DNA of 64,000 bases from an uncultured Veillonellaceae bacterium (GCA_958348245.1 CATVYJ010000001.1:124001-188000); one strand, 5' to 3'; shown: positions 9,608-18,504, counted from the stretch's first letter. Notes: generated by a model not told the origin, from the letters alone. Numbers and translations are program-made.

Positions 9608-10537
9608 ATGGCAGGGCGTAAAATTCTCGGCTCTCTGGCGGCCGCCGCGCTGGCGGTCTCGCTGATGCTGGGCGGATGCGGGAGCGGAGATCATAAAGAC
9701 GACGCGCCGCAGGCCGCGTACGGCATCGCGGACCTGGAGACGCTGGTGAAAGCCCATCCGTCCTATTCCGAATATTTCCGGCTGCAGAAAGAGTACGAAG
9801 ATCTGCTCGCCCGTTACCGGGCCGAACAACGGCAGCTCTTCCATCTGTCGGAGACGCAGAAGAAAATACAGACCGCGCTGGCCTCGGCGGACGCGCAGCG
9901 CGCCGCGGAAGAAGAATTCCAGGCACGGGTGAAAATCAAAGAAGACGCGCTCAATCAGAAACTGAGAGATCTCTATGAAGACATCGACGCCCGCCGCGCA
10001 GCCCATCCGGCGCGTCCGGAGCTGGCCGGGGGAGATGCGGAAGACAATACGCAGATCGCCAATCTGCACCTGAAGCTCAAGATACTCCGCGTGGGCGGGG
10101 AAGAGAAGCAGGCGGCTGAAGCGGAATTGAAAGACCTGTTGAACAGCCGCTATGGAGAAATTCCGCAGGACGGCTGGACAGAGGAAGAGAAGAAAGAATT
10201 CAGCGCGGCGCGCAGCGAGGCAAAAGCGGAGCTCGATGCCTTTGCGGCGCAGACCGCGGCAGAGATCCGCGAGCGCCGGCAGCAGAGTATGGCCGCCGCT
10301 TCCGCGCCTGCCCTGCCGGACGCGGACAGCTGGAACAGCCGCTGGGAGGGCCGCGTAAAGGAAAAGCAGCAGGAAATGGCCGCCGTAAAGTCGCGCATTA
10401 TGGACGACATCCGGGATAAGGCGGCCGTTATAGGAGAAAAGAAGCATCTCGCGATGATCTTTACATCGTACCGCGCCAATGTGGACGCCGAAGATGTGAC
10501 GGGAGACATCGCGGGAGAACTGGTAAACACAAAATAA
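9608..10537 (+). CDS. OmpH-like coiled-coil lipoprotein
   Basis: 309 residues with a type II signal peptide and lipobox LGGC, lipidated Cys24. 'YGIADLETLVKAHPSY' near residues 40-55 matches the start of the OmpH/Skp core. It is followed by a long highly charged helical/coiled-coil region (about 60-260) and a C-terminal 'KKHLAMIFTSYRANVDAEDVTGDI' segment that parallels the OmpH closing strand. It is much longer than Skp (~160) because the helical arm is expanded. The gene starts 9 bp after the first ompH with no terminator between. A membrane-tethered chaperone-like role is inferred from family and location. Confidence 0.8.
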   Translation: MAGRKILGSLAAAALAVSLMLGGCGSGDHKDDAPQAAYGIADLETLVKAHPSYSEYFRLQKEYEDLLARYRAEQRQLFHLSETQKKIQTALASADAQRAAEEEFQARVKIKEDALNQKLRDLYEDIDARRAAHPARPELAGGDAEDNTQIANLHLKLKILRVGGEEKQAAEAELKDLLNSRYGEIPQDGWTEEEKKEFSAARSEAKAELDAFAAQTAAEIRERRQQSMAAASAPALPDADSWNSRWEGRVKEKQQEMAAVKSRIMDDIRDKAAVIGEKKHLAMIFTSYRANVDAEDVTGDIAGELVNTK

Positions 10538-10552
10538 ACGGGAGGAAATACA

Positions 10553-10993
10553 TTGATATCCGCATGGAAAAAACTGGCCTGCGTGGGACTGGTCGCGGCG
10601 GCGGCCGTGCTGTCCGGCTGCGGCAGTGAAGAGAAAGTGGCCGTGGTGGACTACCAGCAGCTGGAAGTCAAATCGGAAAAAATCAAGGGCATTCAGCAGG
10701 AAATCGTTGCGAAGAACCGGGAAATCTCCGACCGCCTCGCTCAGGCGCAGGGCACCGTATCCGACGAGGAGATGCAGAAAAAGGTGGCTGACGCACGGCA
10801 GGAACGGGCGATTTTCGTGCAGAGCAAACAGCGGCAGATCCAGTCGCTGGTAGAATCGCAGTGCGCGGCCATCGCACGGGAAAAAGGAATCGGCATCGTC
10901 ATGCACAAAATGGCCGTGCCTGCGGGAGCGTCCGATATCACCGACGAAGTGCTGAAGCGCATCGACGGCGGAGACGCGGCGAAAGGAAAATAA
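10553..10993 (+). CDS. Small OmpH-family lipoprotein
   Basis: 146 residues. The start is a TTG at 10553 preceded by GGGAGG; the nearby ATG at 10564 is out of frame. It has a signal peptide with lipobox LSGC (Cys23), then the OmpH core 'VAVVDYQQLEVKSEK', a coiled-coil arm (about 45-100), and the closing 'GIGIVMHKMAVPAGASDITDEVL' motif, which is very close to the soluble OmpH upstream. It is therefore a lipid-anchored paralogue of the periplasmic chaperone. It is third in the row of OmpH genes, followed after 103 bp by lpxD. Confidence 0.85.
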   Translation: MISAWKKLACVGLVAAAAVLSGCGSEEKVAVVDYQQLEVKSEKIKGIQQEIVAKNREISDRLAQAQGTVSDEEMQKKVADARQERAIFVQSKQRQIQSLVESQCAAIAREKGIGIVMHKMAVPAGASDITDEVLKRIDGGDAAKGK

Positions 10994-11019
10994 AAGCGCG
11001 TATGAGAAAGCGCGCACGG

Positions 11020-11048
11020 AGACAGGGGCCGGAGGGCGTCTGTCTTTT
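11020..11048 (+). terminator. Weak terminator/attenuator-like hairpin before lpxD
   Basis: AGACAG (11020-11025) pairs with CTGTCT (11040-11045), followed by only three further T residues. It could reduce read-through into lpxD or be a processing site. The stem is short and the T tract poor. Confidence 0.3.
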
Positions 11049-11096
11049 GTGTACGCGCAGTGCGGCGGCGGAAAGCGGCCGGGAAAAGGGGGACTT

Positions 11097-12107
11097 ATGA
11101 AAAAAACAGCAGCAGAACTGGCAGAACTCGTGGGAGGCGTCGTGCATGGAGACGGCTCGGTCGTTATTGAAGACGTGCGCAGCGCGGAAATCGCGGGGCC
11201 TCATCACATCACTTTCGCCAGAGGCGTTTATGCGGAACATATCGAAGAGATGCAGGCAGGCGCCATTCTCGTGGATGAGCTGCCCGCCAAATATACGAAA
11301 AATCTCATCGTCGTGGACGACTGCCGCCGCGCCTTCGGGCAGCTCATCGACCTTTTTCATCCGGAAGTGAAATTCCCCGCGGGCATCCATCCCACCGCTG
11401 TGGTGAGCGGCAAGGCTGTCATCGGGAAAGACGTGTGCATCATGGCCTATGCGGTCGTGGAGGACGGCGCGGAAATCGGGGACGGCACCGTCGTTTATCC
11501 TTACTGCTACATCGGCCATAATGTGAAAATCGGGAAAAACTGCGAGCTGAACCCCGGCGCGGTGGTGCACGAAAACAGCATCCTCGGAGATCGGGTGGTG
11601 CTCCGCGCCCACGCCGTCATCGGCGGGCAGGGCTTCGGCTTCTCCACTGATGAGAAGGGGCGGCACACCCACATCCGCCAGCTCGGACGGGCCGTGCTGG
11701 AAGACGATGTGGAAGTGGGCGCCGGCAGCGCAGTGGATAACGGCGCCATGAACAACACCGTGGTGCACCGCGGCACGAAGATCGACAATCTTGTTCACCT
11801 CGGACACAATGTGGAAGTGGGAGAAGACTGCTTCATCATCGCACAGGTGGGCATTGCCGGCAGTACAAAGATCGGCAGCCACTGCATCCTTGCCGGGCAG
11901 GCGGGCATCACCGGCCACATCGAGATCTGCGACAACGTCACCCTTGGGGGCAAGACCGGCGTTACCGGCAACATCACGAAACCCGGCGTGTACGTGGGCT
12001 ACCCCGTGCGTCCGCACATCGAATGGGGACGCCTCGAAGCGATGATCGGCCATCTGCCGGATCTGTTTAAACGGGTGAAAAAACTGGAAAAAGAAATGCA
12101 GAAGTGA
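11097..12107 (+). CDS. lpxD: UDP-3-O-(3-hydroxyacyl)glucosamine N-acyltransferase LpxD
   Basis: 336-residue left-handed beta-helix acyltransferase of lipid A biosynthesis (third acylation step; family length ~340). The N-terminal uridine-binding domain (about 1-95) is followed by hexapeptide repeats (IGxxxxI type) to about residue 310 and a short C-terminal helix ending in KKLEKEMQK. The conserved catalytic-type His lies in 'LVHLGHNVEVG'. ATG at 11097 is preceded by AAAAGGGGGA; the in-frame GTG at 11049 has no such site and would add an unrelated extension. It is the last gene of the outer-membrane operon; lpxC, fabZ and lpxA do not follow, which differs from many relatives. Confidence 0.95.
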   Translation: MKKTAAELAELVGGVVHGDGSVVIEDVRSAEIAGPHHITFARGVYAEHIEEMQAGAILVDELPAKYTKNLIVVDDCRRAFGQLIDLFHPEVKFPAGIHPTAVVSGKAVIGKDVCIMAYAVVEDGAEIGDGTVVYPYCYIGHNVKIGKNCELNPGAVVHENSILGDRVVLRAHAVIGGQGFGFSTDEKGRHTHIRQLGRAVLEDDVEVGAGSAVDNGAMNNTVVHRGTKIDNLVHLGHNVEVGEDCFIIAQVGIAGSTKIGSHCILAGQAGITGHIEICDNVTLGGKTGVTGNITKPGVYVGYPVRPHIEWGRLEAMIGHLPDLFKRVKKLEKEMQK

Positions 12108-12133
12108 CATCCGCATACGCGGGCTTTCTGCGG

Positions 12134-12158
12134 AGACCGGGCGACCGGTCTTTTTTTT
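12134..12158 (+). terminator. Intrinsic terminator after lpxD
   Basis: AGACCGG (12134-12140) and CCGGTCT (12145-12151) form a stem with a GCGA loop, followed by a run of T to 12158. It closes the tamB-lpxD operon. Confidence 0.85.
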
Positions 12159-12224
12159 GTGCAGAAGGAGGCGGCGCCTGCGGGAGGGGCGGCGGGCGCA
12201 GACCGCGCCGCCCGGGATTTTCAT

Positions 12225-12253
12225 TTTTCAGAAGATGGAATTTCGGATATAAT
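12225..12253 (+). promoter_or_regulatory. Candidate sigma-A promoter for the acyltransferase operon
   Basis: TTTTCA (12225-12230), 17-bp spacer, TATAAT (12248-12253), about 55 bp before the ATG at 12308 and downstream of the lpxD terminator. Confidence 0.6.
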
Positions 12254-12307
12254 AATAAAAATAAGAAATGAAAAAGCGGGAGAAACCGCAAAGAAAAGGG
12301 GAACGAT

Positions 12308-13210
12308 ATGAAGGGAACATATGCGCTGCTGAAATGTCTGAGCCGCATCTGCTGCGGGCTGTCGCCGGAAGGAGCGGCGCGGGCGGGGAAAGCGCTGGGG
12401 CGCTTTTTCTGGCTCTGCGTGCCGCCCAGGCGGAAAAAGCTCGCCGTGGACAACATTCTCCGGACGGGGATCGCGGCGGACGAGAAGGAAGCGCAGCGCA
12501 TCGCGAAAGAGTCGGCTCTCCGCTTCGGCCCGCTCGGCGTGGCCATGTTCCGCTTTCCTCTTCTCACGAAAGAAAATATCCGTGACTACGTGACCATCGT
12601 GGGCGCGGAAAAGCTGGACGCCATCAAAGAAAGCGGCAGAGGGTGTATCCTCGCCGCCACCCACTGCGGCAACTGGGAAGTGGAAGGGGCGGCGCTTGCG
12701 CTCTACGGCTATCCGCTTCTCTCTGTGGCGATGAAGCAGAAAAACGAAGAATTTGACAAATTCATCACGGAGTACCGGTCGCTCCCCGGGCAGACCGTGG
12801 AATACAAGACCGGCGTGCGGGACATGCTCCGTCGGCTCCGTCAGGGCTACTTTGTGGGGCTGCTCTGCGATCAGGACCCGGGCGACACGGGGATTCTTTC
12901 GCCTTTCCTCGGGCAGCGCACGCTCACTGCCACCGGGCCGGCCCATTTTGCCGTGACCACCGGACTGCCCGTTATGACGGCGCTCATTCATCAGACCGGG
13001 CTCGAGACCTATACCATCATCATCGGCGATCCCATCGCCGCAGACGAAGGCGTGAGCAAGAAAGAAGCGATCCAGCAGATCACGGACCGCATCAACGCCC
13101 GACTCGAGGCATGGATCCGGAAATATCCCGAGGAATGGTTCTGGCTCCACAACCGCTGGAAGTGGACCGACCATCTGTATCCGGAGGAACGGCATCATGA
13201 TTCAGTTTGA
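12308..13210 (+). CDS. Lipid A-type late acyltransferase (LpxL/HtrB family)
   Basis: 300-residue lysophospholipid acyltransferase-superfamily protein of the LpxL/LpxM type, which adds secondary acyl chains to lipid A at the inner membrane. The catalytic H-x4-E motif is visible as HCGNWE near residue 120. The second family block is CDQDPGDTG (near 182), and the C-terminus has 'YPEEWFWLHNRWK' as in E. coli LpxL. ATG at 12308 follows AAAGGGGA. It overlaps the next gene by 14 bp. Which acyl position it serves cannot be told from sequence alone. Confidence 0.88.
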   Translation: MKGTYALLKCLSRICCGLSPEGAARAGKALGRFFWLCVPPRRKKLAVDNILRTGIAADEKEAQRIAKESALRFGPLGVAMFRFPLLTKENIRDYVTIVGAEKLDAIKESGRGCILAATHCGNWEVEGAALALYGYPLLSVAMKQKNEEFDKFITEYRSLPGQTVEYKTGVRDMLRRLRQGYFVGLLCDQDPGDTGILSPFLGQRTLTATGPAHFAVTTGLPVMTALIHQTGLETYTIIIGDPIAADEGVSKKEAIQQITDRINARLEAWIRKYPEEWFWLHNRWKWTDHLYPEERHHDSV

Positions 13211-13931
13211 TACGGAGATCCTGTCGGTCGACGGCATTCCCGCGCGGCTCATCCATCCCCTGCGGGCAGACAAGGGCCGTGCCGCCGTCTTTTATCACGG
13301 GTGGAGCAGCAGCGGCGGACTTCAAGTCACGCGGGCGGCGGTGCTTGCCGCGCACGGCTATACGGTGCTTCTTCCCGATGCGGTGTATCACGGCGCGCGG
13401 GGGACGCTGCCCGACTACTACAGCATCGGCGCGTACGAGTCATTTTGGAAGGCGATCTTTCAGAATGTGAGAGAATTTCCCGCCCTCAGCGCCTTCCTTG
13501 CGTCCCGGGGCTTTGCGACCCCCTGGGTGCTGGGCCATTCCATGGGCGGCATGACCGTCCTCGGCATCGCGGCGGAATATCCGGACGGGATCCGCGGGGC
13601 GGTGAGCTTCAACGGTTCCGGAGACTGGCTGCTCACGCATCTTTTCATCCAGGCCCGGTTCGGCGTGCTGGAGCCGCGGGACTGGCCGCTGTACGACGTC
13701 ATCGCCGCGGCGTCTCCTCTGGCGCATCTGGATGCGGTGCGCAGGGTGCCCGTTTTCATGACGAACGGCGAAGCGGACCCGTCCATCGACCCCCGGGCGC
13801 AGGCGCATTTTGCGGACGAGCTGGATCGCGCGGGCGGCCGGGCGGTCCGCCGCACCTATCCGCGGCTCGCGCATTTCGTCACCACAAACATGCTGGATGA
13901 TGCGATCGCCTGGATGGAAGCGGAGCACTGA
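13197..13931 (+). CDS. Alpha/beta hydrolase (prolyl oligopeptidase/esterase-like)
   Basis: 244 residues. The nucleophile elbow GHSMGG places the catalytic Ser at 115. A likely Asp lies in 'NGEADPSIDP' and a His in 'RLAHF' near the C-terminus, completing a Ser-Asp-His triad. There is no signal peptide, so the protein is cytoplasmic. The substrate cannot be predicted; relatives are annotated as esterases or dipeptidyl hydrolases. Its start overlaps the end of the acyltransferase gene, indicating co-translation. Confidence 0.85.
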   Translation: MIQFDTEILSVDGIPARLIHPLRADKGRAAVFYHGWSSSGGLQVTRAAVLAAHGYTVLLPDAVYHGARGTLPDYYSIGAYESFWKAIFQNVREFPALSAFLASRGFATPWVLGHSMGGMTVLGIAAEYPDGIRGAVSFNGSGDWLLTHLFIQARFGVLEPRDWPLYDVIAAASPLAHLDAVRRVPVFMTNGEADPSIDPRAQAHFADELDRAGGRAVRRTYPRLAHFVTTNMLDDAIAWMEAEH

Positions 13932-13978
13932 GCGGGAAATCGGGCGGACAGACAGTCTGCCGGAAGGAGTGCCGGATT

Positions 13979-15160
13979 TTGAATAAACGAAATGTCTATA
14001 CGCTCATCATTGTCATGTTCTTTATTTCCTCGGCGTACACCATGCTGATCCCCTTTCTGCCGCTGTACCTGATGGAACTCGGCGTCACCGGGCGGGACGT
14101 GAACTTCTGGACAGGCATGGTGTTCTCTGTATGTTTCCTTGTGGCGGGCATCATGGGCCCCATATGGGGCAAGCTCGCCGATACGAAAGGGAAAAAGAAA
14201 ATGGTGCTCCGCGCGGCGTGCCTCATCGGCCTGTCCTATTTCATGGCGGGCCTCGTGCAGACCGCGTGGCAGCTTTTCTTTGTGCGCGCATTTCAGGGCT
14301 TTGCCAACGGCTTCGTGGCGGCGGCGCTGGCTCTCATTTCCCAGAGCGTGGACACGCGGAAGCTCGGCACCACCCTCGGATTTGCGCAGACTTCGCTCGT
14401 GGTGGGCGGCATCTGCGGCCCGCTTATCGGCGGCGTCATTTCCCATATCTTCGGCATGCGCGCGTCTTTCTTTATCGGCGCGGCCCTGCTGTGGCTCACG
14501 GGGCTGGCCGTATGGTACTTTGTGGAGGAAAAGCCCGCGGCCGCCGCGGCGAAAGCGGACGGATCCATCATGGACGACCTGCGCTACGCTTTTGAAAACC
14601 GCCATCTCCGGGAGCTGCTCGTCTTCTTCTTCCTTTTCCAGAGCGCCGTTCTCATGATCCAGCCGGTGACCGCCCTCTATATCGGAGAGCTTCAGGGCTC
14701 TATGGACGGCGTGGCCGTCACCGCCGGGACCATCCTTTCCTGCGGGGGCATTGCCGGCGCGCTCACCACCGCGTTCTGGGGCCGCTTCGGGCAGAAGCGG
14801 GGCTATTTCTATGCCATGACCATCACCTTCAGCTGCGCCGGCGTGCTCATGATGATGCAGGCCCTGCCGGATACGGTGTTCGGTTTCGGCGTTTTCCAGT
14901 TTCTCGTGGGGTGCTTTATCATCGGCGTCAATCCCGCCATCAACGCGGCCTTTGTGAAGTATACGCCGGAAAATTTCCGGGGCCGGGTCTTCGGGCTGGC
15001 CAATACGTCTCAGCAGTTCGGCAGCATGGCCGGGCCGCTTCTTTCGGCGGGCGTCACCATGGCGATGCCCATTTTTACCGTATACGTCCTGTCGGGCGTC
15101 ATGCTTCTGCTGGTGGGCGTGTATATTCTGCGGCACCATGTGCTGCGCGGGGAGTGGTAA
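13979..15160 (+). CDS. Major facilitator superfamily transporter (multidrug-efflux type)
   Basis: 393 residues with 12 predicted membrane helices and the loop 2-3 MFS signature 'GKLADTKGKKKMV' near residues 64-76. The overall pattern resembles 12-TM drug:H+ antiporters. The start is TTG at 13979 with a GGAAGGAG site upstream; the next in-frame ATG would remove most of the first helix. The gene ends 1 bp before xpt, so both are probably on one transcript. The substrate is unknown; a purine-related cargo is only a positional guess. Confidence 0.85.
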   Translation: MNKRNVYTLIIVMFFISSAYTMLIPFLPLYLMELGVTGRDVNFWTGMVFSVCFLVAGIMGPIWGKLADTKGKKKMVLRAACLIGLSYFMAGLVQTAWQLFFVRAFQGFANGFVAAALALISQSVDTRKLGTTLGFAQTSLVVGGICGPLIGGVISHIFGMRASFFIGAALLWLTGLAVWYFVEEKPAAAAAKADGSIMDDLRYAFENRHLRELLVFFFLFQSAVLMIQPVTALYIGELQGSMDGVAVTAGTILSCGGIAGALTTAFWGRFGQKRGYFYAMTITFSCAGVLMMMQALPDTVFGFGVFQFLVGCFIIGVNPAINAAFVKYTPENFRGRVFGLANTSQQFGSMAGPLLSAGVTMAMPIFTVYVLSGVMLLLVGVYILRHHVLRGEW

Positions 15161-15161
15161 T

Positions 15162-15734
15162 ATGGAAGAACTGAAACGGAGAATCCTCGAGGAAGGCGTC
15201 GTCCTGCCCGGCAGCGTCCTGAAAGTGGATTCCTTCCTGAATCATCAGATTGATCCGGAGCTATCCATGGCGATGGGCCGGGAGATTGCACACCTTTTCC
15301 GGGATGCGGCTGTGGACCGGGTGCTCACTGTGGAAGCGTCGGGCATTGCCGTCGGCCTCTGCGCGGCGTATGCCATCGGCGTGCCGCTCGTCTTTGCGAA
15401 GAAATCCCGCTCTGTTCTCATGACGGAGGACGCCTGGACGGCGCCGGTCTATTCCTATACGAAGAAGACGGAAAATACCATTTCCGTGCTGAAGCGATTC
15501 CTTCCTGCGGGTGAATCAGTGCTCATCGTCGACGACTTCCTCGCCAATGGCGAAGCCGCCCTCGGCATGGCTTCTCTTGTGGAGCAGGCGGGGGCGCGCG
15601 TGGCGGGGATCGCTGTGGCGGTGGACAAAGCCTTTCAGGCGGGACACGACCGGCTCATCCGTGCGGGATACCGCCTTGAGCCGCTGGCGGTGATCGACTC
15701 GCTCGACGGCGGAGCGGTGCATTTCAGAGATTGA
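15162..15734 (+). CDS. xpt: Xanthine phosphoribosyltransferase
   Basis: 190 residues, full family length. It converts xanthine and PRPP to XMP in purine salvage. It shows the PRPP-binding motif VLIVDDFLANGEAA (about 123-136), the N-terminal 'LKVDSFLNHQIDP' typical of Xpt, and 'FAKKSRS' in the flexible loop region. ATG at 15162 is one base after the MFS stop; an upstream in-frame start at 15138 would overlap the transporter and add residues not found in the family. There is no purine riboswitch directly upstream, unlike many Firmicute xpt genes. Confidence 0.95.
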   Translation: MEELKRRILEEGVVLPGSVLKVDSFLNHQIDPELSMAMGREIAHLFRDAAVDRVLTVEASGIAVGLCAAYAIGVPLVFAKKSRSVLMTEDAWTAPVYSYTKKTENTISVLKRFLPAGESVLIVDDFLANGEAALGMASLVEQAGARVAGIAVAVDKAFQAGHDRLIRAGYRLEPLAVIDSLDGGAVHFRD

Positions 15735-15746
15735 GGAGGAAACGGA

Positions 15747-16664
15747 GTGGCTTACGACATCTGCGGATTGGGGACGCTCGCGGCGGACGTGATTTTCCTG
15801 CTCGACGCGCTTCCGAAAAAGGACAGCTTCTGCATGGTGCGGCACTCGGAAATGCAGCCCGGGGGCAGCGGGACGAACGCCATCGTGCAGGCGGCGCGGC
15901 TGGGCAGTTCCTGCGCGTATATCGGCACCGTGGGAGACGATGCGGAAGGGCGTCTCGTCATTGACTCTCTGACGGCGGAAGGGGTGGACGCCTCCCACAT
16001 GTACGTCCGCCCCGGCGAACGCACCACCCGTACGGAAGTCGCCGTGGACCGGGAAGGGAATAAATGCATCTTCCTCATCATGGGCGACGCCTTCTTCAAG
16101 CTCCGCCTGAACCAGAAAGACCGGGCGCATCTCCATGAAGCGAAAGTGTTCTTCACGGACCTTCTGCCCGGATGGGCCGCCATGTCCGCCCTGCGGGAGG
16201 CCTTTTACAGCGAACAGAAAATTGCCGTCGCCCTCGAAGTGGGACTCGGCCTTTTTGCGGATATGGGCGTCACAGAGCAGCAGGTGAAAGAATCGTTGTC
16301 GCGGGCCGATCTGGTCGTGCCCTGCCGCGACGCCGCGCGGGACCTCACCGGCACGGATGACCCGGAGGAACAGGCCCGGCGCATGCGCGGCTACTGCCCC
16401 GGCACCATCGTCCTCACCCGGGGAAGCGAAGGCGCCGCGGCCTTTACTCCCGACGGCGGCTCCTGGTTTGTCCCCGCATGCGATGTGAAGGTGGAAGACA
16501 CCACCGGTGCGGGCGATTCGTTCACGGGGGCGCTCCTTCACGCGTACCTCGTGAAAGAACGGCCCATCGAGAGGGCGCTGCAGTTTGCTTCGGCCTGCGC
16601 GGCGCTCACCTGTACGGGCGTGGGTGCGCGGTACCGTCCTCCCGAAGGCTATCCCGCGCTGTAA
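15747..16664 (+). CDS. PfkB-family carbohydrate/nucleoside kinase
   Basis: 305 residues of the ribokinase fold. The N-terminal 'GLGTLAADVIF' and 'PGGSGTNAIVQAARLG' are the first PfkB signature, and the C-terminal DTTGAGDSFTGALL (about 251-264) is the second, with the catalytic Asp. The start is GTG at 15747 after AGGAGG. Substrates in the family include ribose, fructose, adenosine and deoxygluconate. The location after xpt makes a nucleoside or ribose substrate plausible but not demonstrated. Last gene before a terminator. Confidence 0.88.
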   Translation: MAYDICGLGTLAADVIFLLDALPKKDSFCMVRHSEMQPGGSGTNAIVQAARLGSSCAYIGTVGDDAEGRLVIDSLTAEGVDASHMYVRPGERTTRTEVAVDREGNKCIFLIMGDAFFKLRLNQKDRAHLHEAKVFFTDLLPGWAAMSALREAFYSEQKIAVALEVGLGLFADMGVTEQQVKESLSRADLVVPCRDAARDLTGTDDPEEQARRMRGYCPGTIVLTRGSEGAAAFTPDGGSWFVPACDVKVEDTTGAGDSFTGALLHAYLVKERPIERALQFASACAALTCTGVGARYRPPEGYPAL

Positions 16665-16681
16665 AAAACAGAAATATGAAG

Positions 16682-16709
16682 AGGCTCTGCCTGCGGGCGG
16701 AGTCTTTTT
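16682..16709 (+). terminator. Intrinsic terminator after PfkB kinase
   Basis: AGGCTCTGCC (16682-16691) pairs, with two G-T wobbles, with GGCGGAGTCT (16696-16705) around a TGCG loop, followed by a T run. Confidence 0.75.
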
Positions 16710-16735
16710 GCGTGCGGGACAGAACGGGCGGGGAG

Positions 16736-16744
16736 TGATATAAT
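16736..16744 (+). promoter_or_regulatory. Extended -10 promoter candidate for the phosphohexomutase gene
   Basis: TGA directly before TATAAT (16739-16744) gives an extended -10 element 35 bp before the ATG; no good -35 is visible. Confidence 0.45.
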
Positions 16745-16778
16745 GACAGAAAAATGGAAACCATAGAAGGGGGATACC

Positions 16779-18431
16779 ATGGGATACAGAGAAACCTACG
16801 AAGACTGGCTCCGCTGGGCGGACGACGGCACGAAAGCGGAACTCCGCAGCCTCACCGATGACAGGGAGATTGAAGACCGCTTTTACCGGGACCTCTCTTT
16901 CGGCACCGCCGGGCTCCGGGGCGTCATGGGGGCGGGGACGAACCGCATGAACGGCTACACGGTGGGCCGCGCCACCAGAGGGCTTGCGGACTATCTCCGC
17001 GCGCGCTGCGGGGACAGGCTGGACAGGGGCGTGGTCATCGCCTACGATTCGCGCCTTCATTCCCGGGATTTTGCCATCGAAGCGGCGCGCGTGCTCTGTG
17101 CGGCGGGCGTTCCCGTGAAAATTTTCCGGGAGCTCATGCCCATCCCGGTGCTCTCCTTCGCGGTGAAGCATTACGGCGCGCTCGCGGGCATCGTCGTCAC
17201 CGCCAGCCACAATCCGAAAGAATACAACGGCTACAAAGTCTACGGGCCGAATGGAGGCCAGCTCGTGCCCCGCGACGCGGACTGCCTCACGGAGTACGTG
17301 AACGCCGTGACGGACCTCTCCGCCATTCCGAAGACCGGCGGGGAAGACCTTCTCACCTGGCTCGGAGAGGAAACCCTTGACGCCTATCTCGACGCGGCCT
17401 TTGCCCAGTCGTACTACCGGGGCGATCCGCCGCCCCTCCGCGTAGTGTACACGCCTCTCCACGGCTCGGGAAACCGGCCCGTGCGCGCGCTCCTTGCAAA
17501 GGCGGGATTTACGGACGTGCACGTCGTGGCCGCGCAGGAAGCGCCCGACGGCCATTTCCCCACAGTGCGTTCGCCCAATCCGGAAGACAGCGAAGCGCTC
17601 GCCCTCGGCATCGCCGACGCGGAACACATCGGCGCGGACCTCGTCATCGGCACCGATCCCGACAGCGACCGCATCGGCGCAGCCGTCCGGGACGGAGACC
17701 GCTTCGTCCTCATCAGCGGCAACCAGATGGGCGCGCTCCTTACGCATTTCATCGTCACCGCACGTTCGGCGGCGCTTTCTCCTGCGGCCACTCTCGTCAA
17801 GACCATCGTCACGGGAGAGCTCGGCGCGGACATCGCCCGGGCGCACGGCGTGCAGGTGGAGGAGACCCTCACCGGATTCAAATACATCGGAGAGAAAATT
17901 TCCGCTTACGAAACCGATCCTGCCCACGATTTCCTCATGGGCTACGAGGAAAGCTACGGCTACCTCGTGGGGACGCATGCGCAGGACAAAGACGCGGTGG
18001 TCTCCGCCATGCTCATCTGCGAGATGGCCGCCTGGTACCGGACGCGGGGCATGACCCTGGCGGACGGCCTGCGCGCCCTCTACGCGCAGTACGGCTACCG
18101 GTTCGACAAGACGGTTTCCTATACGCTGGCGGGCAAGGCGGGGCAGGAAGCCATCGCGCGCATCATGGAGCGCCTCCGCAGGGAAGACGTGCGCCGGTGG
18201 ATTCCGGACGTGAAGACGGTGCTCGACTACGAGACGGGCATCGGGGATCTGCCCCGCGAAAACGTGCTGAAATTCCTCATGGAGGACGGCTCGTGGATGG
18301 CCGTGCGGCCCTCCGGCACGGAGCCGAAAATCAAATTTTATTATTCCCTCGCGGGAAAAGACGAAGAAGAGACGGCGGCGCGCTTTGCGGCCTGCCGGTC
18401 CGCCTGGGAAAAAGGCCTCTCTCTGGCCTGA
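16779..18431 (+). CDS. Phosphoglucomutase/phosphomannomutase
   Basis: 550-residue alpha-D-phosphohexomutase that interconverts hexose 1- and 6-phosphates for nucleotide-sugar and envelope synthesis. The four domains are in order: phosphoserine loop TASHNPKEYNGYK (Ser near 145), metal loop DPDSDR (near 293), sugar-binding loop GYEESYGYL (near 389), and phosphate-binding loop RPSGTEPKIKFY near the C-terminus. The length fits the long PgcA/PGM2-type enzymes rather than the 450-residue GlmM. It is a single-gene unit between two terminators. Confidence 0.93.
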   Translation: MGYRETYEDWLRWADDGTKAELRSLTDDREIEDRFYRDLSFGTAGLRGVMGAGTNRMNGYTVGRATRGLADYLRARCGDRLDRGVVIAYDSRLHSRDFAIEAARVLCAAGVPVKIFRELMPIPVLSFAVKHYGALAGIVVTASHNPKEYNGYKVYGPNGGQLVPRDADCLTEYVNAVTDLSAIPKTGGEDLLTWLGEETLDAYLDAAFAQSYYRGDPPPLRVVYTPLHGSGNRPVRALLAKAGFTDVHVVAAQEAPDGHFPTVRSPNPEDSEALALGIADAEHIGADLVIGTDPDSDRIGAAVRDGDRFVLISGNQMGALLTHFIVTARSAALSPAATLVKTIVTGELGADIARAHGVQVEETLTGFKYIGEKISAYETDPAHDFLMGYEESYGYLVGTHAQDKDAVVSAMLICEMAAWYRTRGMTLADGLRALYAQYGYRFDKTVSYTLAGKAGQEAIARIMERLRREDVRRWIPDVKTVLDYETGIGDLPRENVLKFLMEDGSWMAVRPSGTEPKIKFYYSLAGKDEEETAARFAACRSAWEKGLSLA

Positions 18432-18439
18432 AGAAAGAG

Positions 18440-18463
18440 CTGCGGCGCGGGCCGCAGTTTTTT
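18440..18463 (+). terminator. Intrinsic terminator after phosphohexomutase
   Basis: CTGCGGC (18440-18446) and GCCGCAG (18451-18457) form the stem, followed by six T residues. Confidence 0.85.
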
Positions 18464-18504
18464 CGTATGCGAATTTTTCATTTTTGAAAATAATTCCTAA
18501 AAAG

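Noticed and set aside
15100..15162. Purine riboswitch upstream of xpt
   Set aside because: xpt starts one base after the MFS gene; there is no space for a leader and no riboswitch-like sequence.
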